From Agmasoma carcini (nom. nud.) (Eukaryota > Microsporidia > Thelohaniidae), in the NCBI GenBank assembly GCA_029232285.1, contig JAOXFI010000049.1:1-60514 (forward strand): DNA of 60,514 nucleotides. The letters run 5' to 3'. Within the stretch, counting starts at the first letter, position 1. Each line of letters starts with the position of its first letter. The position numbers were made by a program, and so were the translations under genes. Below are positions 1 through 9,672 of this stretch, piece after piece. The notes beneath the pieces are model-generated. The model worked only from the letters and a program-made list of their open reading frames with translations, did not search any database and was not told the origin of the DNA.

Positions 1-90
1 CTTATAACGGTTTCTCAAATCATTTATACAGTTTTTAATAAAAGAACAAAGGAGTTATATAATCTTATATTAAGGAGTCAAAACTATTTA

Positions 91-113
91 AACATTTTTC
101 AAAAATCACCCCA
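91..113 (+). promoter_or_regulatory. Microsporidian CCC-type start signal
   Basis: A run with ATTTTTCAAAAATCACCCCA lies immediately upstream of the ATG at 114. CCC-like and AAATTT-like motifs just before the start codon are an established feature of microsporidian genes, and this site fixes the start of the membrane protein. Confidence 0.6.
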
Positions 114-779
114 ATGAAAAATTTCATATTATTCAGTATCAACTTATTATCTTCTATCTCGGCAACAATAGATAAAGTAGATAAGTATTTGAATACAAAG
201 GGTTCAGAAATCACATTTAATACATTCTTGAATAGTTTGAGCTGCAAAAACATGAACATTGCGTCATTAGAGAATGAGAATGACCAGATATATAAATTGG
301 TGTTTGAATCTGAAACCGTTTATGATAAAATTAAAGAATTAAATTTTGATATTTACGGCGAAAATAAAGATGGCACCTTAGCTGCTTTTACTGAAGGCGG
401 TGTATTAAATAAAGTCAAGAGAGATGAAAGTTTAAATAATGGTAAGAAATTTTACACTACTTTTAATTTTGGACCTATATTTAAAAATCTGAAAGATGGA
501 GAAGAGAAAATTTTACGCTTCTTCTTTCAAGGAGATAAAACTTTGAGTGAAACAAACGTGAAATTCTTTACCTGCCATGATTGCATTGTTAGACAGGCTG
601 ATGGATCACTTGTTATTAAAAGTGGTGATGGAAACACAAGCACAGGAAAATCAAAGTTGTTGATGGTTATTTTCTCATTGCTTGCAGTCGGCGGTGTTGG
701 CTTCTTTGTCTTCAAGAAATACTTCAAAAAGTCATCTATCAGTGGTGATATTGGTAGCTTTGAAGGAGAGAGTGCTTAA
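114..779 (+). CDS. Type I membrane protein of unknown function
   Basis: A 221-residue protein that I do not recognise. Residues 1-17 (MKNFILFSINLLSSISA) look like a cleavable signal peptide. The middle is polar and contains two close cysteines (FFTCHDCIV, about residues 151-159) that could form a disulfide or metal site. A hydrophobic span at about 182-200 is followed by a basic stop-transfer run (KKYFKK) and a short Ser/Gly tail. The expected topology is therefore a lumenal or extracellular domain, one membrane pass and about 20 cytoplasmic residues, as in ER/secretory or cell-surface proteins. The start is supported by CACCCCA directly before the ATG. The next 1.9 kb holds no gene. That it is a real gene is fairly secure; its function is open. 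Confidence 0.75.
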   Translation: MKNFILFSINLLSSISATIDKVDKYLNTKGSEITFNTFLNSLSCKNMNIASLENENDQIYKLVFESETVYDKIKELNFDIYGENKDGTLAAFTEGGVLNKVKRDESLNNGKKFYTTFNFGPIFKNLKDGEEKILRFFFQGDKTLSETNVKFFTCHDCIVRQADGSLVIKSGDGNTSTGKSKLLMVIFSLLAVGGVGFFVFKKYFKKSSISGDIGSFEGESA

Positions 780-2669
780 TTAAGTAAATTAATATATTTA
801 ACCTTTTATTTTAGTTTGTTAAATGTACCTTTTTTCCTTCTATACTAAACTTCAGGAGGTGCAAGTAATTTATTTGGTGAAATTCCAGGAAATAGTTATT
901 GGACATATAGTATACCAAATATACAGTATATGGTATTTGTAATGTTTGAAATATAAACAAATAACACAATTTGTGCACTTTTATGATAATATTATCTGTG
1001 TTGAAAACATTTTTATTAAATTCATGTTCTGATATGAGTGGGAATCCCACAACTTCTTAAATACTCTTGAAATATTAAAGAATTATCATCTCGAGACATT
1101 GATATATTAATTTAATACAATGCTTTTCAATTTCTCATCTATAAAAATATATTAATTATGGGATCAAGGGCAAAAATTCCCCCTTGAACAAAAAATAAAT
1201 TCAAATTAAATCAATTTTCAAATTAACCTCTAATGATGCTACCCTTTGTCATCATTTCTACCAGAAAAAATTATATTCTCGTAGATTGTGAACCATTATT
1301 ACTTTTATAGATGTATTGACAATTCCCCAATATGACTCGATATTTTAAGTATGAGTGAAGGTTAAAAAGAACAACAAAGTTAAAATTTTGATTAACTGTG
1401 GAATGAAATCAAGTCGAGGCGAGAGTATATTTTAAAACACGATCACCATTCATCATAGTGGGCTACAGTACCATCCCTATAGACACGTCTGATAATAGGT
1501 AATAAGATCAACACACTTTTGTCTTAACATGTTACATGTATACTTTGGCGGGAATTGATAAGGTATCAGCGATACCGAAAAATTATACATCATTATTCTG
1601 ATACCTACCTCTATGTTTTTTTCTTTTGTTTGAATTGATTTTCATCAATCCGACAAACAACTTCAACTTTTCTAAACATCATCATTTGCGCATCAAAATA
1701 ATTCAAGCGCCTTGAAATGAGCTTTTCATAAATTTAAATTACCGTTTTCTTAGAATATTAGTTAAATTAATAACATTGATAACTGTTGTATCATCTAAAT
1801 AAAAACACACTATTAATTAAAAATAGCTAATGGTTTATCAAAATCATAAAAAACTGTTGCCACGATTAAAAATATTTATAAAATTGGTGCTCGTTTTATT
1901 AAAACCCTAAAAATCACTCCATCCATTTTCTTGTAAAATTTGATTCTATACATAGGGACGATAGATTGGACATAAATAATACCTTTTTAATATACTCAGA
2001 TATCGTATAAAAGTCATTATTCTATCGTCACTAGTTATCAATATTTCATATTTGTTAAAAAATAATTAAGTCGCATGGGGTATTGAAAATATATTTTTAA
2101 AAACCCTCAAAACTTCTGAAACAGAACTAACACAATTTCAAAGCTTCAGTTCAGGCATATAAGACACTAAAAATAAATCATATGCAATTTTTTATTTTAT
2201 TTCTTACCTCGTATAATACAATCAGGCAAAACAAACTATCTATATAAAAGTAGTTAGCTTCAAGATGGAGGAATTCTGAAGATCTTGTTTAACTTTGATC
2301 CACATTACAACTATTCAAAAATATGAAATCTCATTTGACCAAAGTGAAGTAGTGTATGGTCTGTATGAGTCCTTATCTTCACAACCCATGTTGTTACAGG
2401 CATGTTTGTTTATTACTTTTATATTTTTAAGCATATTATCGTACGCAGCCTTAATGCAGATACTCTTAAGTTTCTCACTAATAATTCTATGATGTGTGAT
2501 TTACTGTTATATCAATCAGACTATTTATGAAACATTAAAAATTACCCATCGCACGCAATGGAAAAACGAACAACAACTAACAAGATGAAATCAAGTCCAC
2601 CAAACATAAATAAATAAACTCTATTAAAAATCTATTTATTTTAACCGTCTTAAATAAAGGCGCCAGTTA
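780..2669. other. Gene-free AT-rich spacer
   Basis: I see no coding frame I would support; short open frames on both strands lack codon structure, signal peptides and start motifs. Two small inverted repeats occur. TCAAGGG at 1164-1170 pairs with CCCTTGA at 1181-1187. GGTATC at 1562-1567 pairs with GATACC at 1571-1576 across three bases. Neither has a T-run or a neighbouring gene that would make it an obvious terminator or operator. Confidence 0.5.
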
Positions 2670-2830
2670 CAGTGCTCCAAAAAAACCGGACACCCCAAAA
2701 AGTTTGTTTAAAAACTGTAAATTTTTGAATAAAAACAAATCGTGTTTTAGTATAAGTATATTGCAATGTTTTTATTTTTAAAATCACCCATTTTATTTAT
2801 TTTTTAAAAATTTTGATAATTTTTTAATCA
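2670..2830 (+). repeat. Left terminal inverted repeat of Tc1 copy A
   Basis: Begins CAGTGCTCCAAAAAAACC after a TA. It matches the inverted right end (about 3940-4098), with substitutions and small indels, through the segment containing TTTTGATAATTTTT. The inner limit is estimated by eye. Confidence 0.7.
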
Positions 2831-2911
2831 AAAAAACAATAAAAAACCGGACACCAAAAAAATACCATCAATTTTCCTCCTTGTATAAATAAAAACAAAA
2901 CAAATACCCTA

Positions 2912-3941
2912 ATGGGTAAACATGTTTCTGAATTCGACAAAGGTCGAATTTTTCAGCTAATTTCTAAGGGGTTTTCAATAAACGAAATCAGTGTAAAAAC
3001 CAACCTAAAAAGATCCACAATACAGGATCATGTTAGAAAATACATAAATGATAAAGAGGATAAGAGAAAAAGTAGTAGTGGTAGTAAAAAATCAATTGAT
3101 TCAGCAATAAATATCAAATTTATTAAAAGATGATCAATAAAAACCCATACGCTACATGCCGTAATATCAAAAATAATTTAATAAATTAAATATGAGTATC
3201 TGTGATAAAAGAATGCGTCATTTTCTAAAAAAATCACTTAGATGTGTTTATCCTTCTTCTAAGCTAAAACTATCAAATCTGCAAATCATTGACAATTAAG
3301 AATTGCAAAAAGGTGACTATTTAAAGGCAAAGACTACTACAGTGATGTTATATTTTATAGATGAAAGTTTTTTAACATTTATAATGACTCTAAGAGGCAA
3401 AAGGTGTGGGTTTATAAAACCATATCTATAATATAAATAAAAACTGTCAAATTTGGTAAAAAGATAATATTTGTTTGGGGTTGTATTATTAGAAAAAGTG
3501 TTGGAAATTTGGTGTTTTTGGACGGAACCTTAAATACACTGTATTATACTTAGATATTAAGCAATAATTATAATGAGAGTGCACGATAATTCTAATTTTT
3601 AAAATATAAATTTTAACAAGACAATGATTCAAAGCATAAAAATAAAATAACATCAGAGTTTTAAACATATGAACATTGAGGTGTTAGAATGGCCTTCACA
3701 AGGCCCAGATCTTAACCCAATAGAATATCCATGGGCTTATTTAAAGCAAAAAATAAGAAATATCGTTTTTGAAAACGAGACGCATTTAATATCAAAAAAA
3801 TGTGAGATGTGGTCTAATATCGATACTTTATATTGTAGAACACTAATAGATTATATGGGTAACATAATTAAAGAAGTTATCGTAGCAAAAGGTGGCATAC
3901 ATCAAATTAAACAAAGATGTCCGAGTTTTATTGGTTTTTAA
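2912..3941 (+). pseudogene. Broken Tc1-like transposase
   Basis: Two surviving open blocks (2912-3133 and 3669-3941) are separated by about 535 bp in which homologous fragments appear in shifting frames. The first block is a homeodomain-like DNA-binding region (GKHVSEFDKGRIFQLISKG). The last holds the GPDLNPIEYPW motif and a C-terminal VIVAKGGIHQIK stretch. A recognisable DE(S)F motif and a QDND-like remnant (TMIQSIKIK) sit between them in the right order. No full-length frame exists, so the copy cannot make its own transposase. Confidence 0.85.
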
Positions 3942-4098
3942 TTTAAAATTTTATCAAAATTATCAAAAGAGTTTTTATAAAATGCGCAATTTAAAAAATA
4001 TTATAGATATACTTATACTATTAGACACAATTTATTTTTATTCAAAAATTTAGTTTTAAAACAAACTTTTTGGGGTGTCCGGTTTTTTTGGAGTACTG
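3940..4098 (-). repeat. Right terminal inverted repeat of Tc1 copy A
   Basis: Mirror of the left repeat; read on the minus strand it begins CAGTACTCCAAAAAAACC and it is followed by TA at 4099-4100. The inner limit is estimated by eye. Confidence 0.7.
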
Positions 4099-4659
4099 TA
4101 TATTAAAAACAAAGTTTTTATATATAGCTAACAGATCAATATTTTTAAATAATGAAAGCCAATTATTGATAGACTAAAGTGTGGAGGCGTTTAAAGAAGA
4201 TATGTTTATTGTATTAGCTGAAATAATCTTCTTAAAATAATCAATTTTTAAGAAGCGTTGATTAATTCGCATTTGTTTGCTACAAATGTTGATGTCAATT
4301 TTATAAAAACACACTTAAATGAGAATTTAGTTTTTTTTGATTTGTTAAAAATAAAATAAGAAAATAATGTAAACACGCTTTAAATATGTTGATAATGTAC
4401 CCAAAGACAGGTAATGCGTTTAAATTCATTCTCAAAGATGACATTTCACTTTTCGGGAAATATAGAACCAGATTTGAGTATATTTTGATATAAACCCTAT
4501 TCGATTAGGTAGAGAAGACGTGATTTGTCAAATATATTAGTCTATGTTCACCTTAGACAAAATTATCATGTGGTAGATAGTTTGTGATGACAGGTGGGTG
4601 TTTGTGATATCTCTTCTGGGTCTTACAAATATTTTGTCACTTCTGTTCAGAGTATAAGT

Positions 4660-4990
4660 ACTGAAGTTCTTTTCCCAATCATCTTGAATGTTTGTATGTC
4701 CAGTTCAATTATTTAGATAGATAAATGTCGATCTTATTATTTTTTAATTTTAATCATCAAACTGTTAATCATTGGTATAATTTTATTAATATTTTAAATG
4801 ATACTAATATCCAGCCGATTGAATTTCTTTGGAATAAATTAAAAATTGTTTAAAACTTGATAGGAATAGTGTAAACGATTTGAATAGACATCTAAAAGAA
4901 AAGATGTGAGAGGATTTTATTAGTGATAAAGATCTTATGAAAATTTTAGATTTAATAAATAGTTATATTTTTATTTATATTGCCATAGCT
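4660..4990 (+). pseudogene. Merlin/ISXO2-like transposase relic 1
   Basis: Read in one plus-strand frame, the segment before 4860 gives HQTVNHWYNFINILND and then PIEFLWNKLK. This matches the conserved core of the ISXO2/IS1595/Merlin DDE family, normally of the form HxTVNHSxNFV...T..IExxW. Only the C-terminal part is visible. Stops and shifts occur on both sides and I could not find terminal repeats. Confidence 0.6.
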
Positions 4991-5260
4991 CATAGGTACA
5001 AAATCTAGACAAATATTTTATATAAATAGACTTGATTTCTTTAGTTTTATTTGATCTTGTTTAGTGTCTCTCGCAATTCTTCCTGGACTACCTTTCGGGT
5101 ATTAAAAAATAGTTTTTTATAGTCGCCATCTTAATATCAGGTGTGTAACCAGGTCTCTGCGTGGTTACTACAAAATATTTGAAAATTATACTGAGCTAGA
5201 TTTGTGTGCAAATTTTATACCAAATTCTAGCTAACATTTTGCTTCTTTGTAAATTTTAAA
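4965..5260 (+). repeat. Dispersed repeat family 2, copy 1
   Basis: Shares an ordered set of blocks with 20365-20720: ATTGCCATAGCT, GGACTACC followed by GGGTATTAAAA, and GTGTGTAACCA followed by a TGTGTGG-like block and an ACAAAATATTT-like block. It has no coding potential. It may be the end or a solo piece of an unidentified transposon, or a short non-autonomous element. Confidence 0.55.
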
Positions 5261-5479
5261 AAATTAATATTGTTTTGCATTTCTAATTTTCTGTCGACTT
5301 GAAACTATTAAAAATAAATTTATTTTAATTAATCGAAAACAGCAACAACTAGCCAAGCCCTAGTATAATATTCCAATTTGATTAATCACGTTTTTCAAAC
5401 ATGACAAAATATCACAATAGTAATTGTTACAAAAAATATCATTTTGGCCTTGTTAATACTATTATTAAACTCTTTATTG

Positions 5480-5770
5480 ATATTATGATAATTGCGAATA
5501 GAAGAGATGTTGATATCTTTCTTATAAATATTCAAAATATCGCACTACCTGGTTTAGTAATACATTCTGATGAATAGAGGGTATATGTAAAAATTATTGG
5601 TCTAGAATACGCTCATACGACGGTAAATCATTCTCTTAATTTTATAGAACAGACAACAGGTGTGCATACTCGGGCGATCGAATCATATTGGAATAAATGA
5701 ATGTCTTATATAAAGATAATACATTGGCTAATAAATAGTTATTTGAATTTATTTGCTTGAATTCATGTAG
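5480..5770 (+). pseudogene. Merlin/ISXO2-like transposase relic 2
   Basis: One plus-strand frame reads LPGLVIHSDE, then a stop, then YAHTTVNHSLNFIEQTTGVH followed by TRAIESYWNK. This is the catalytic core of Merlin/ISXO2 transposases (HTDxWxxY ... HxTVNHSxNFVDP.TGAHTQ.IExxW). The HSDE block carries the second catalytic Asp and AIESYW the final Glu. A stop after HSDE and another after YWNK show it is dead. It lies about 0.5 kb downstream of relic 1 but differs from it in sequence. Confidence 0.75.
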
Positions 5771-6044
5771 TGGGGTCAATTTTCTATTAGCGTGTTTTGA
5801 ATATTTGATTATTCGTATGAGAAATTATTCCCAATGTGAAATCTTTACACCACGAGTTACATGATTTATAATATTAAACTAAAATTGGAGCTGCAAGGTT
5901 CATTTTTTGTATTGTTGTATTTATAAAAATGTTGAGCTTAAATAATATAGATTTCAACAAAGAAATAACAAGAATTTATTATTTTCATATTGATCGAAAA
6001 ATAATTTATGATGAGATTTATTAAAGTTTTTAAATTTATGTTCT

Positions 6045-6320
6045 GCGATGAGTCTAGACTCCACGTGGTGCAGAGTGGTAACATTAGAAACAACGGCTAA
6101 TTGGGCTATAACAGGTCAGGGTCGTGAGGAAAAACGGTTAACCTTGTTTACTCTGCTAAACTGGTTTGCAGTCGATAGATTGACTTCTCTTATCCATTGG
6201 CAGGAAAATACCACTTCCTAAAGATATAAGTTAGTATGTACGCAATAACACTAAGCCAGCTATAATATAATATGGTGTCTTTAAAGTCATACCATCATCA
6301 TCTATGAAATGTTGATAAAC
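6045..6320 (+). repeat. Dispersed repeat family 3, 5' half, copy 1
   Basis: Aligns with 54535-54790 over about 250 bp, with shared blocks GTGCAGAGTG, TAACR, GAAACAACGGCTAATTGG (GGAACAACAGCTAATTGG in the other copy) and AGTCGATAGA. It has no coding potential. The TGGTGCAGAGTGG start resembles an RNA polymerase III box A and GGTTTGCAGTCGA loosely resembles box B, so a tRNA-derived SINE is one possibility; this is inference. Confidence 0.6.
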
Positions 6321-6359
6321 AACTTTTTACAATGCTTATTACCAAAGCATGATAAGTAT

Positions 6360-6535
6360 ATGATTGTAAACCCTTGTTAGCCATATATTTTAATCATATT
6401 TGTTTGTTTTTACTTGTAGGTTCGGCTTTCCTCCTTTTTCAGGTTAATTGACACTTTAATATTCTTTGTAGAAACTTGAAAATAGACGGAAGGTTTTCCA
6501 ATCGAATCCACTTTACTTTAATACTTTTTACCTGA
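6360..6535 (+). repeat. Dispersed repeat family 3, 3' half, copy 1
   Basis: Aligns with 58220-58410. Shared blocks include GTTTTTACTTG followed by TTYGGCTTT/TTGGCTTT, GTTRATTGA, CTTTGTAGA and CCAATCGAAT/CCCAATCGAT followed by TTACTTTA. It lies directly downstream of the 5' half, but the second copies of the two halves are 3.5 kb apart, so they may be one element or two independent ones. Confidence 0.55.
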
Positions 6536-6749
6536 GAAATCATATTGGACAATTAAGCTTATTATTATACAATATTTGAATTATAGTTATACGTTCAATA
6601 ATTATCAAATATTATAATTTTAATACTTTCATAAGTTATCTTGAATATTTCTTAAATATTCCTATTTTATTTATAAGAATCTCTTCTTATTTGTAACAAA
6701 GTAATTTACCTTCAGGTGGTGATTTTTTTAATCCAAAAACAACAACAAA

Positions 6750-6759
6750 AAATTTTACC
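6750..6759 (+). promoter_or_regulatory. AAATTTTACC start signal of RPN9
   Basis: AAATTTTACC abuts the ATG at 6760. It is the AAATTT plus CC combination seen before most conserved genes in this window and supports this start. Confidence 0.55.
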
Positions 6760-7737
6760 ATGTCGCTACAAGAATTAAGTAACTTTAGATCACAGGGAAA
6801 GTGGTATGAGTTTGGAGAGATTATCTGTAAGTTAAACGAAGCCGAAGCCAAGGAAGCCATTCAACAATATATCCAAGTGATGAGAGCTATCCATCCAAAA
6901 ACAATATCAAAATGTTCTATTTACCTTTCTAAGTTTTTACAAACAGAAGAGGCAATATCACTATTGCAAAAAACCGTCAACCAGATAAACAATTATAACA
7001 AAGAAATGCTGTTCATACAACAAATAATCGCACTTAAACTTGAAATTTACTCTAGAAACCTAGATAGCAACAATCTTGATCATATTGAAGGTTTTTTACT
7101 ATCTCTTAAAGAAACCCCTATAGACAATAATAATCATAAAAATATGATATTTTTAGGATATAAATTTTACTATAAGCTGAATAACCTCAAAGAAGCCTTT
7201 AAATACTCATTAGAGTATATAAAAGTGACAAAAGATGAAAGCCAACTGGAAAATTTAGTTATTCTGTCGCTATTAACTGAAGATTTCTTTAATTTCCCCC
7301 AAATATCATCGTTAGATGGTTTTGATAAATTAAACACAAATCTTGTTAAATTGTTTAATGATGTTGAAAAGGGTGTAATTAATAAGAAAATAACGAGTCA
7401 ATTCGGTGAAAAATTTGCTATAGTCAATGAGAAAGCTAAAATGGTGTGTCTTTTGAATGTTTGCTTTTTAAAAAGAGAGAAATTTGTTGGTTTTGATGAA
7501 TTACAGAGTTGTTTGATGGTTGATGAGACTGAATTATTATTTTTGTTAACAAAGTCGTTAGGATTGAAAATTGTTGATGGTTGGATTGATTGTGAGAAAA
7601 AAACATTCTTTTTTAACAGTTTGATACCAAGATTTTTGAATAATGATGAACTTACTGAAATTAAAAATAGGCTTGTAGAGTGGAGAGAACGTGTTAGTGC
7701 TATGAAAAACAAAATTTCTGTTGCTTTAAAGGAATAA
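6760..7737 (+). CDS. RPN9: 26S proteasome lid subunit RPN9 (PSMD13)
   Basis: A 325-residue PCI-domain protein of the proteasome 19S regulatory lid. The N-terminal two thirds is a TPR-like helical solenoid. LLTEDFFNFPQI at about 166-177 matches the family's LLGExVFNFGEL segment. The C-terminal third is a PCI winged helix: LQSCLMVDETELLFLLTKS at about 248-266 is the recognition-helix region. LVEWRERVSAMKNKIS near the end corresponds to the family's final LxxWxxxVxxM helix, which joins the lid helical bundle. At 325 residues it is shorter than yeast and human RPN9 (about 376-393), typical of microsporidian reduction. It is a single uninterrupted frame. RPN9 fits better than other PCI lid subunits (RPN5, RPN6, RPN7) because of the FNF and terminal motifs. 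Confidence 0.88.
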   Translation: MSLQELSNFRSQGKWYEFGEIICKLNEAEAKEAIQQYIQVMRAIHPKTISKCSIYLSKFLQTEEAISLLQKTVNQINNYNKEMLFIQQIIALKLEIYSRNLDSNNLDHIEGFLLSLKETPIDNNNHKNMIFLGYKFYYKLNNLKEAFKYSLEYIKVTKDESQLENLVILSLLTEDFFNFPQISSLDGFDKLNTNLVKLFNDVEKGVINKKITSQFGEKFAIVNEKAKMVCLLNVCFLKREKFVGFDELQSCLMVDETELLFLLTKSLGLKIVDGWIDCEKKTFFFNSLIPRFLNNDELTEIKNRLVEWRERVSAMKNKISVALKE

Positions 7738-7782
7738 AATACCTTTGAATTTAATTTAATTTAAAATATTAAGATTTTCACA

Positions 7783-8011
7783 TGTAGTGGATCAAGCTAT
7801 ACTGATTTTTAAGATATACTCTTAAAGGAGTCGTGTATAATATATTATAGATGGTAAATAACCGTAGTGGGTAAAATTATACTGATCTTTAAGATATACT
7901 CTTAAAGGAGCCGTGTTTAATATATTATAGATGGTAAATAACCGTAGTGGGTAAAATTATACTGATCTTTAAGATATACTCTTAAAAGAATCGTGTTTAA
8001 TATATTATAGA
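7783..8011. repeat. 80-bp tandem repeat, about 2.8 copies
   Basis: The block beginning ATACTGATCTTTAAGATATA recurs with an exact 80-bp offset (starts near 7799, 7879 and 7959). Each contains TAACCGTAGTGG; a degenerate partial unit lies upstream at 7783-7798. Copies differ at few positions, so the duplication is recent compared with the decayed transposons. It starts about 45 bp after the RPN9 stop and ends where dispersed repeat family 1 begins. Confidence 0.9.
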
Positions 8012-8012
8012 A

Positions 8013-8480
8013 ATAATAATAATAGGCTTATTTATCCGATACTGTTAATAGGCAAAAAGTATATATAATTAAAAAAACAAAGTAGTATCAGTTAGAAACC
8101 TATCCGATAATTTTCTATAAATTATCTCAAATATCAAACAACCTAGAAAAAAAGAAAAGCCTAATCTCCAATTAGAAAAATTTAAATAAAGAACAATAAA
8201 TAAAATGGAATGTAAAAGGGACATATGCATGGGATAACAATCATGCACTTATCGCGCCTTGGTAATAGGAAATAGAAAAAACCTTGATTGTCATGCCTTC
8301 ATAGATGATGATGGTAAAACTTTAAAGACATAATGCTATATTGTAGCTGGGCTTAGTGTCATTACGAGCAGCAACCAGCTTATATTTTCAATAAGTGGCA
8401 CGTCCTCTCCAATGAAGAAGAGGTGGCTGATTATCGACAACAAACTAGATTATCAGAATGGGGAATGTTATCTGTATTCT
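8013..8480 (+). repeat. Dispersed repeat family 1, copy 1
   Basis: Shares ordered blocks with 23935-24410, 29335-29640 and 37675-38060: AGTAGTATCA, TTTTCTATAAAT, ACTTGATTGT-like, ACTTTAAAGACAT, CTATATTGTAGCTGGGCTTA followed by GTG and TTACG, and CAGCTTATAT. It has no coding potential. It is a probable non-autonomous mobile element or a retroelement end whose class I cannot assign. Confidence 0.7.
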
Positions 8481-8652
8481 ACGGTCCCGCTTTAGCCCTT
8501 AATTTAATCTGTTATATTACAATTAGCTTATTTTTTTATCTGTATCATGTGGAGGTCCAAAACCATCACAGAGCCTAAAATATATCACCTTAAAATATAT
8601 AACACTACAATTTGTGTATACTTAACATTAATTTTTTTCATGATTTTTATTC

Positions 8653-9672
8653 TTAAGCTTTCTTCCTCATCTCAAGCTCAGGTGAGAAATGTTTTCTATC
8701 CTTTGATAATGTCAACTGTTCCTCCAGTTGAATAGAAAGATACTCTAACTCTTTTCTCAATATTTTACCTTTTTCTTCATGTCTCTCTTTAAGAATCTCT
8801 TCCATCTGTGATTGCAAACCTTCAAGACGCTTCTGTTGATAAGAAGGTGTCTCCTCTTTCTCAATCCATCCCTTTCTAAATGTATTATAAAATACTTCAT
8901 TTGTTTTCTCTTTAAGTGCAAAGAATGAATCATAAATTAGAATATGCTGAAGCTTAATAAATTCACTGTAATGTTCGCATTCAATATCAATGAAACCCCA
9001 TGGATACTTCCTGCCCCTAATAATATTCCCTTTGTGCTCATATGTCTTCTCTGATGCTATCGTAGACAATGGATAGGTAGCCTCATCATTATATAAAAAG
9101 AATCCTATATTGTTATCCTTGAATATCTTATCTATTTTCCCTTTCTCCACTGATAACTCTTCTTCCGTATACATATCAGCCTTAGTCATTACAGGAATAA
9201 CATTACATATCTTGCTTAGTTCCTTAAGACCAGATATCTCATTATCCGTCATCTTATCACCTGGGACTATAAACAAACAACAATGAATTCTCATATCTTG
9301 AAATTGGCAGCTCAAACCTTGTTCTTTCTCAAAGTACATTCTATAAAGTCTCTCAATATGTGATGTAACATGATCAAAGTCATCACTGTGATAAGTTGTC
9401 ACTGAAATCCTTAATTTTATATCATTCTCGACTATTTCGTTTATTGAGGTTTCCATTGTGTCCTTTCTGTCTTTAGAAACTAATGGGGCAGCGAATAAAG
9501 AATTGATCAAAGTTGATGAACCTAATCCTCTTCGTCCTACTACCAAGAGATTGAAATGAAAGCCTTTTCTAATGCTAATCTCCCTTACTTGTTCAGGTAT
9601 AGCACCAAAACCAACAGGGTTATCCAAGTTAATGTGTCCATAGTCATTTGAAGTTCTTGGAATATCAGACAT
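8653..9672 (-). CDS. Septin with degenerate GTPase motifs
   Basis: A 339-residue septin, a filament-forming GTPase-fold protein of the cell cortex and division site. Family marks are GFGAIPEQVR near residue 21, the hydrophobic strand NLLVVG before the P-loop, HCCLFI at 130-135, the TKAD base-specificity motif at 163-166, and the septin-unique RGRKYPWG at 219-226. A Glu/Lys-rich C-terminal coiled coil spans about 275-325. The P-loop reads GRRGLGSST (46-54), with serine where the nucleotide-binding lysine (GxxGxGKST) is expected. The DTPGxGD switch II motif is absent: the matching region reads SVTTYHSDDF at 90-99. This suggests a non-hydrolysing, perhaps non-binding, structural subunit. Yeast Cdc11 also has a changed P-loop lysine, so it may fill a Cdc11-like terminal position. 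No CCC signal precedes the start, but M1 places the N-terminus as expected. Confidence 0.9.
   Translation of the reverse strand: MSDIPRTSNDYGHINLDNPVGFGAIPEQVREISIRKGFHFNLLVVGRRGLGSSTLINSLFAAPLVSKDRKDTMETSINEIVENDIKLRISVTTYHSDDFDHVTSHIERLYRMYFEKEQGLSCQFQDMRIHCCLFIVPGDKMTDNEISGLKELSKICNVIPVMTKADMYTEEELSVEKGKIDKIFKDNNIGFFLYNDEATYPLSTIASEKTYEHKGNIIRGRKYPWGFIDIECEHYSEFIKLQHILIYDSFFALKEKTNEVFYNTFRKGWIEKEETPSYQQKRLEGLQSQMEEILKERHEEKGKILRKELEYLSIQLEEQLTLSKDRKHFSPELEMRKKA

Larger units (their letters stand above)
2670..4098 (+). mobile_element. Tc1/mariner-type transposon, copy A, long TIRs, inactive
   Basis: The element starts CAGTGCTCCAAAAAAACC and ends with the reverse complement of CAGTACTCCAAAAAAACC, each end next to a TA dinucleotide, the expected target duplication. 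Similarity between the ends continues inward for roughly 150 bp, so these are long terminal inverted repeats. The 1,429-bp interior carries a plus-strand transposase broken by frameshifts and stops. An N-terminal helix-turn-helix frame occupies 2912-3133 (STIQDHVRK, KGFSINEISVKTN). A degraded first-Asp region near 3360 reads DESFLTFIM. A C-terminal frame at 3669-3941 carries WPSQGPDLNPIEYPW, the signature around the last catalytic acidic residue of Tc1-like DDE transposases. A second copy lies at 56.5 kb. Confidence 0.9.

Noticed and set aside
1164..1187. TCAAGGG/CCCTTGA hairpin as a terminator
   Set aside because: Not near a gene end, no T-run, and intrinsic terminators are not expected in a microsporidian.
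8547..8735. 62-codon plus-strand frame with a hydrophobic stretch
   Set aside because: Overlaps the end of the septin gene on the opposite strand and the repeat behind it; no support as a gene.
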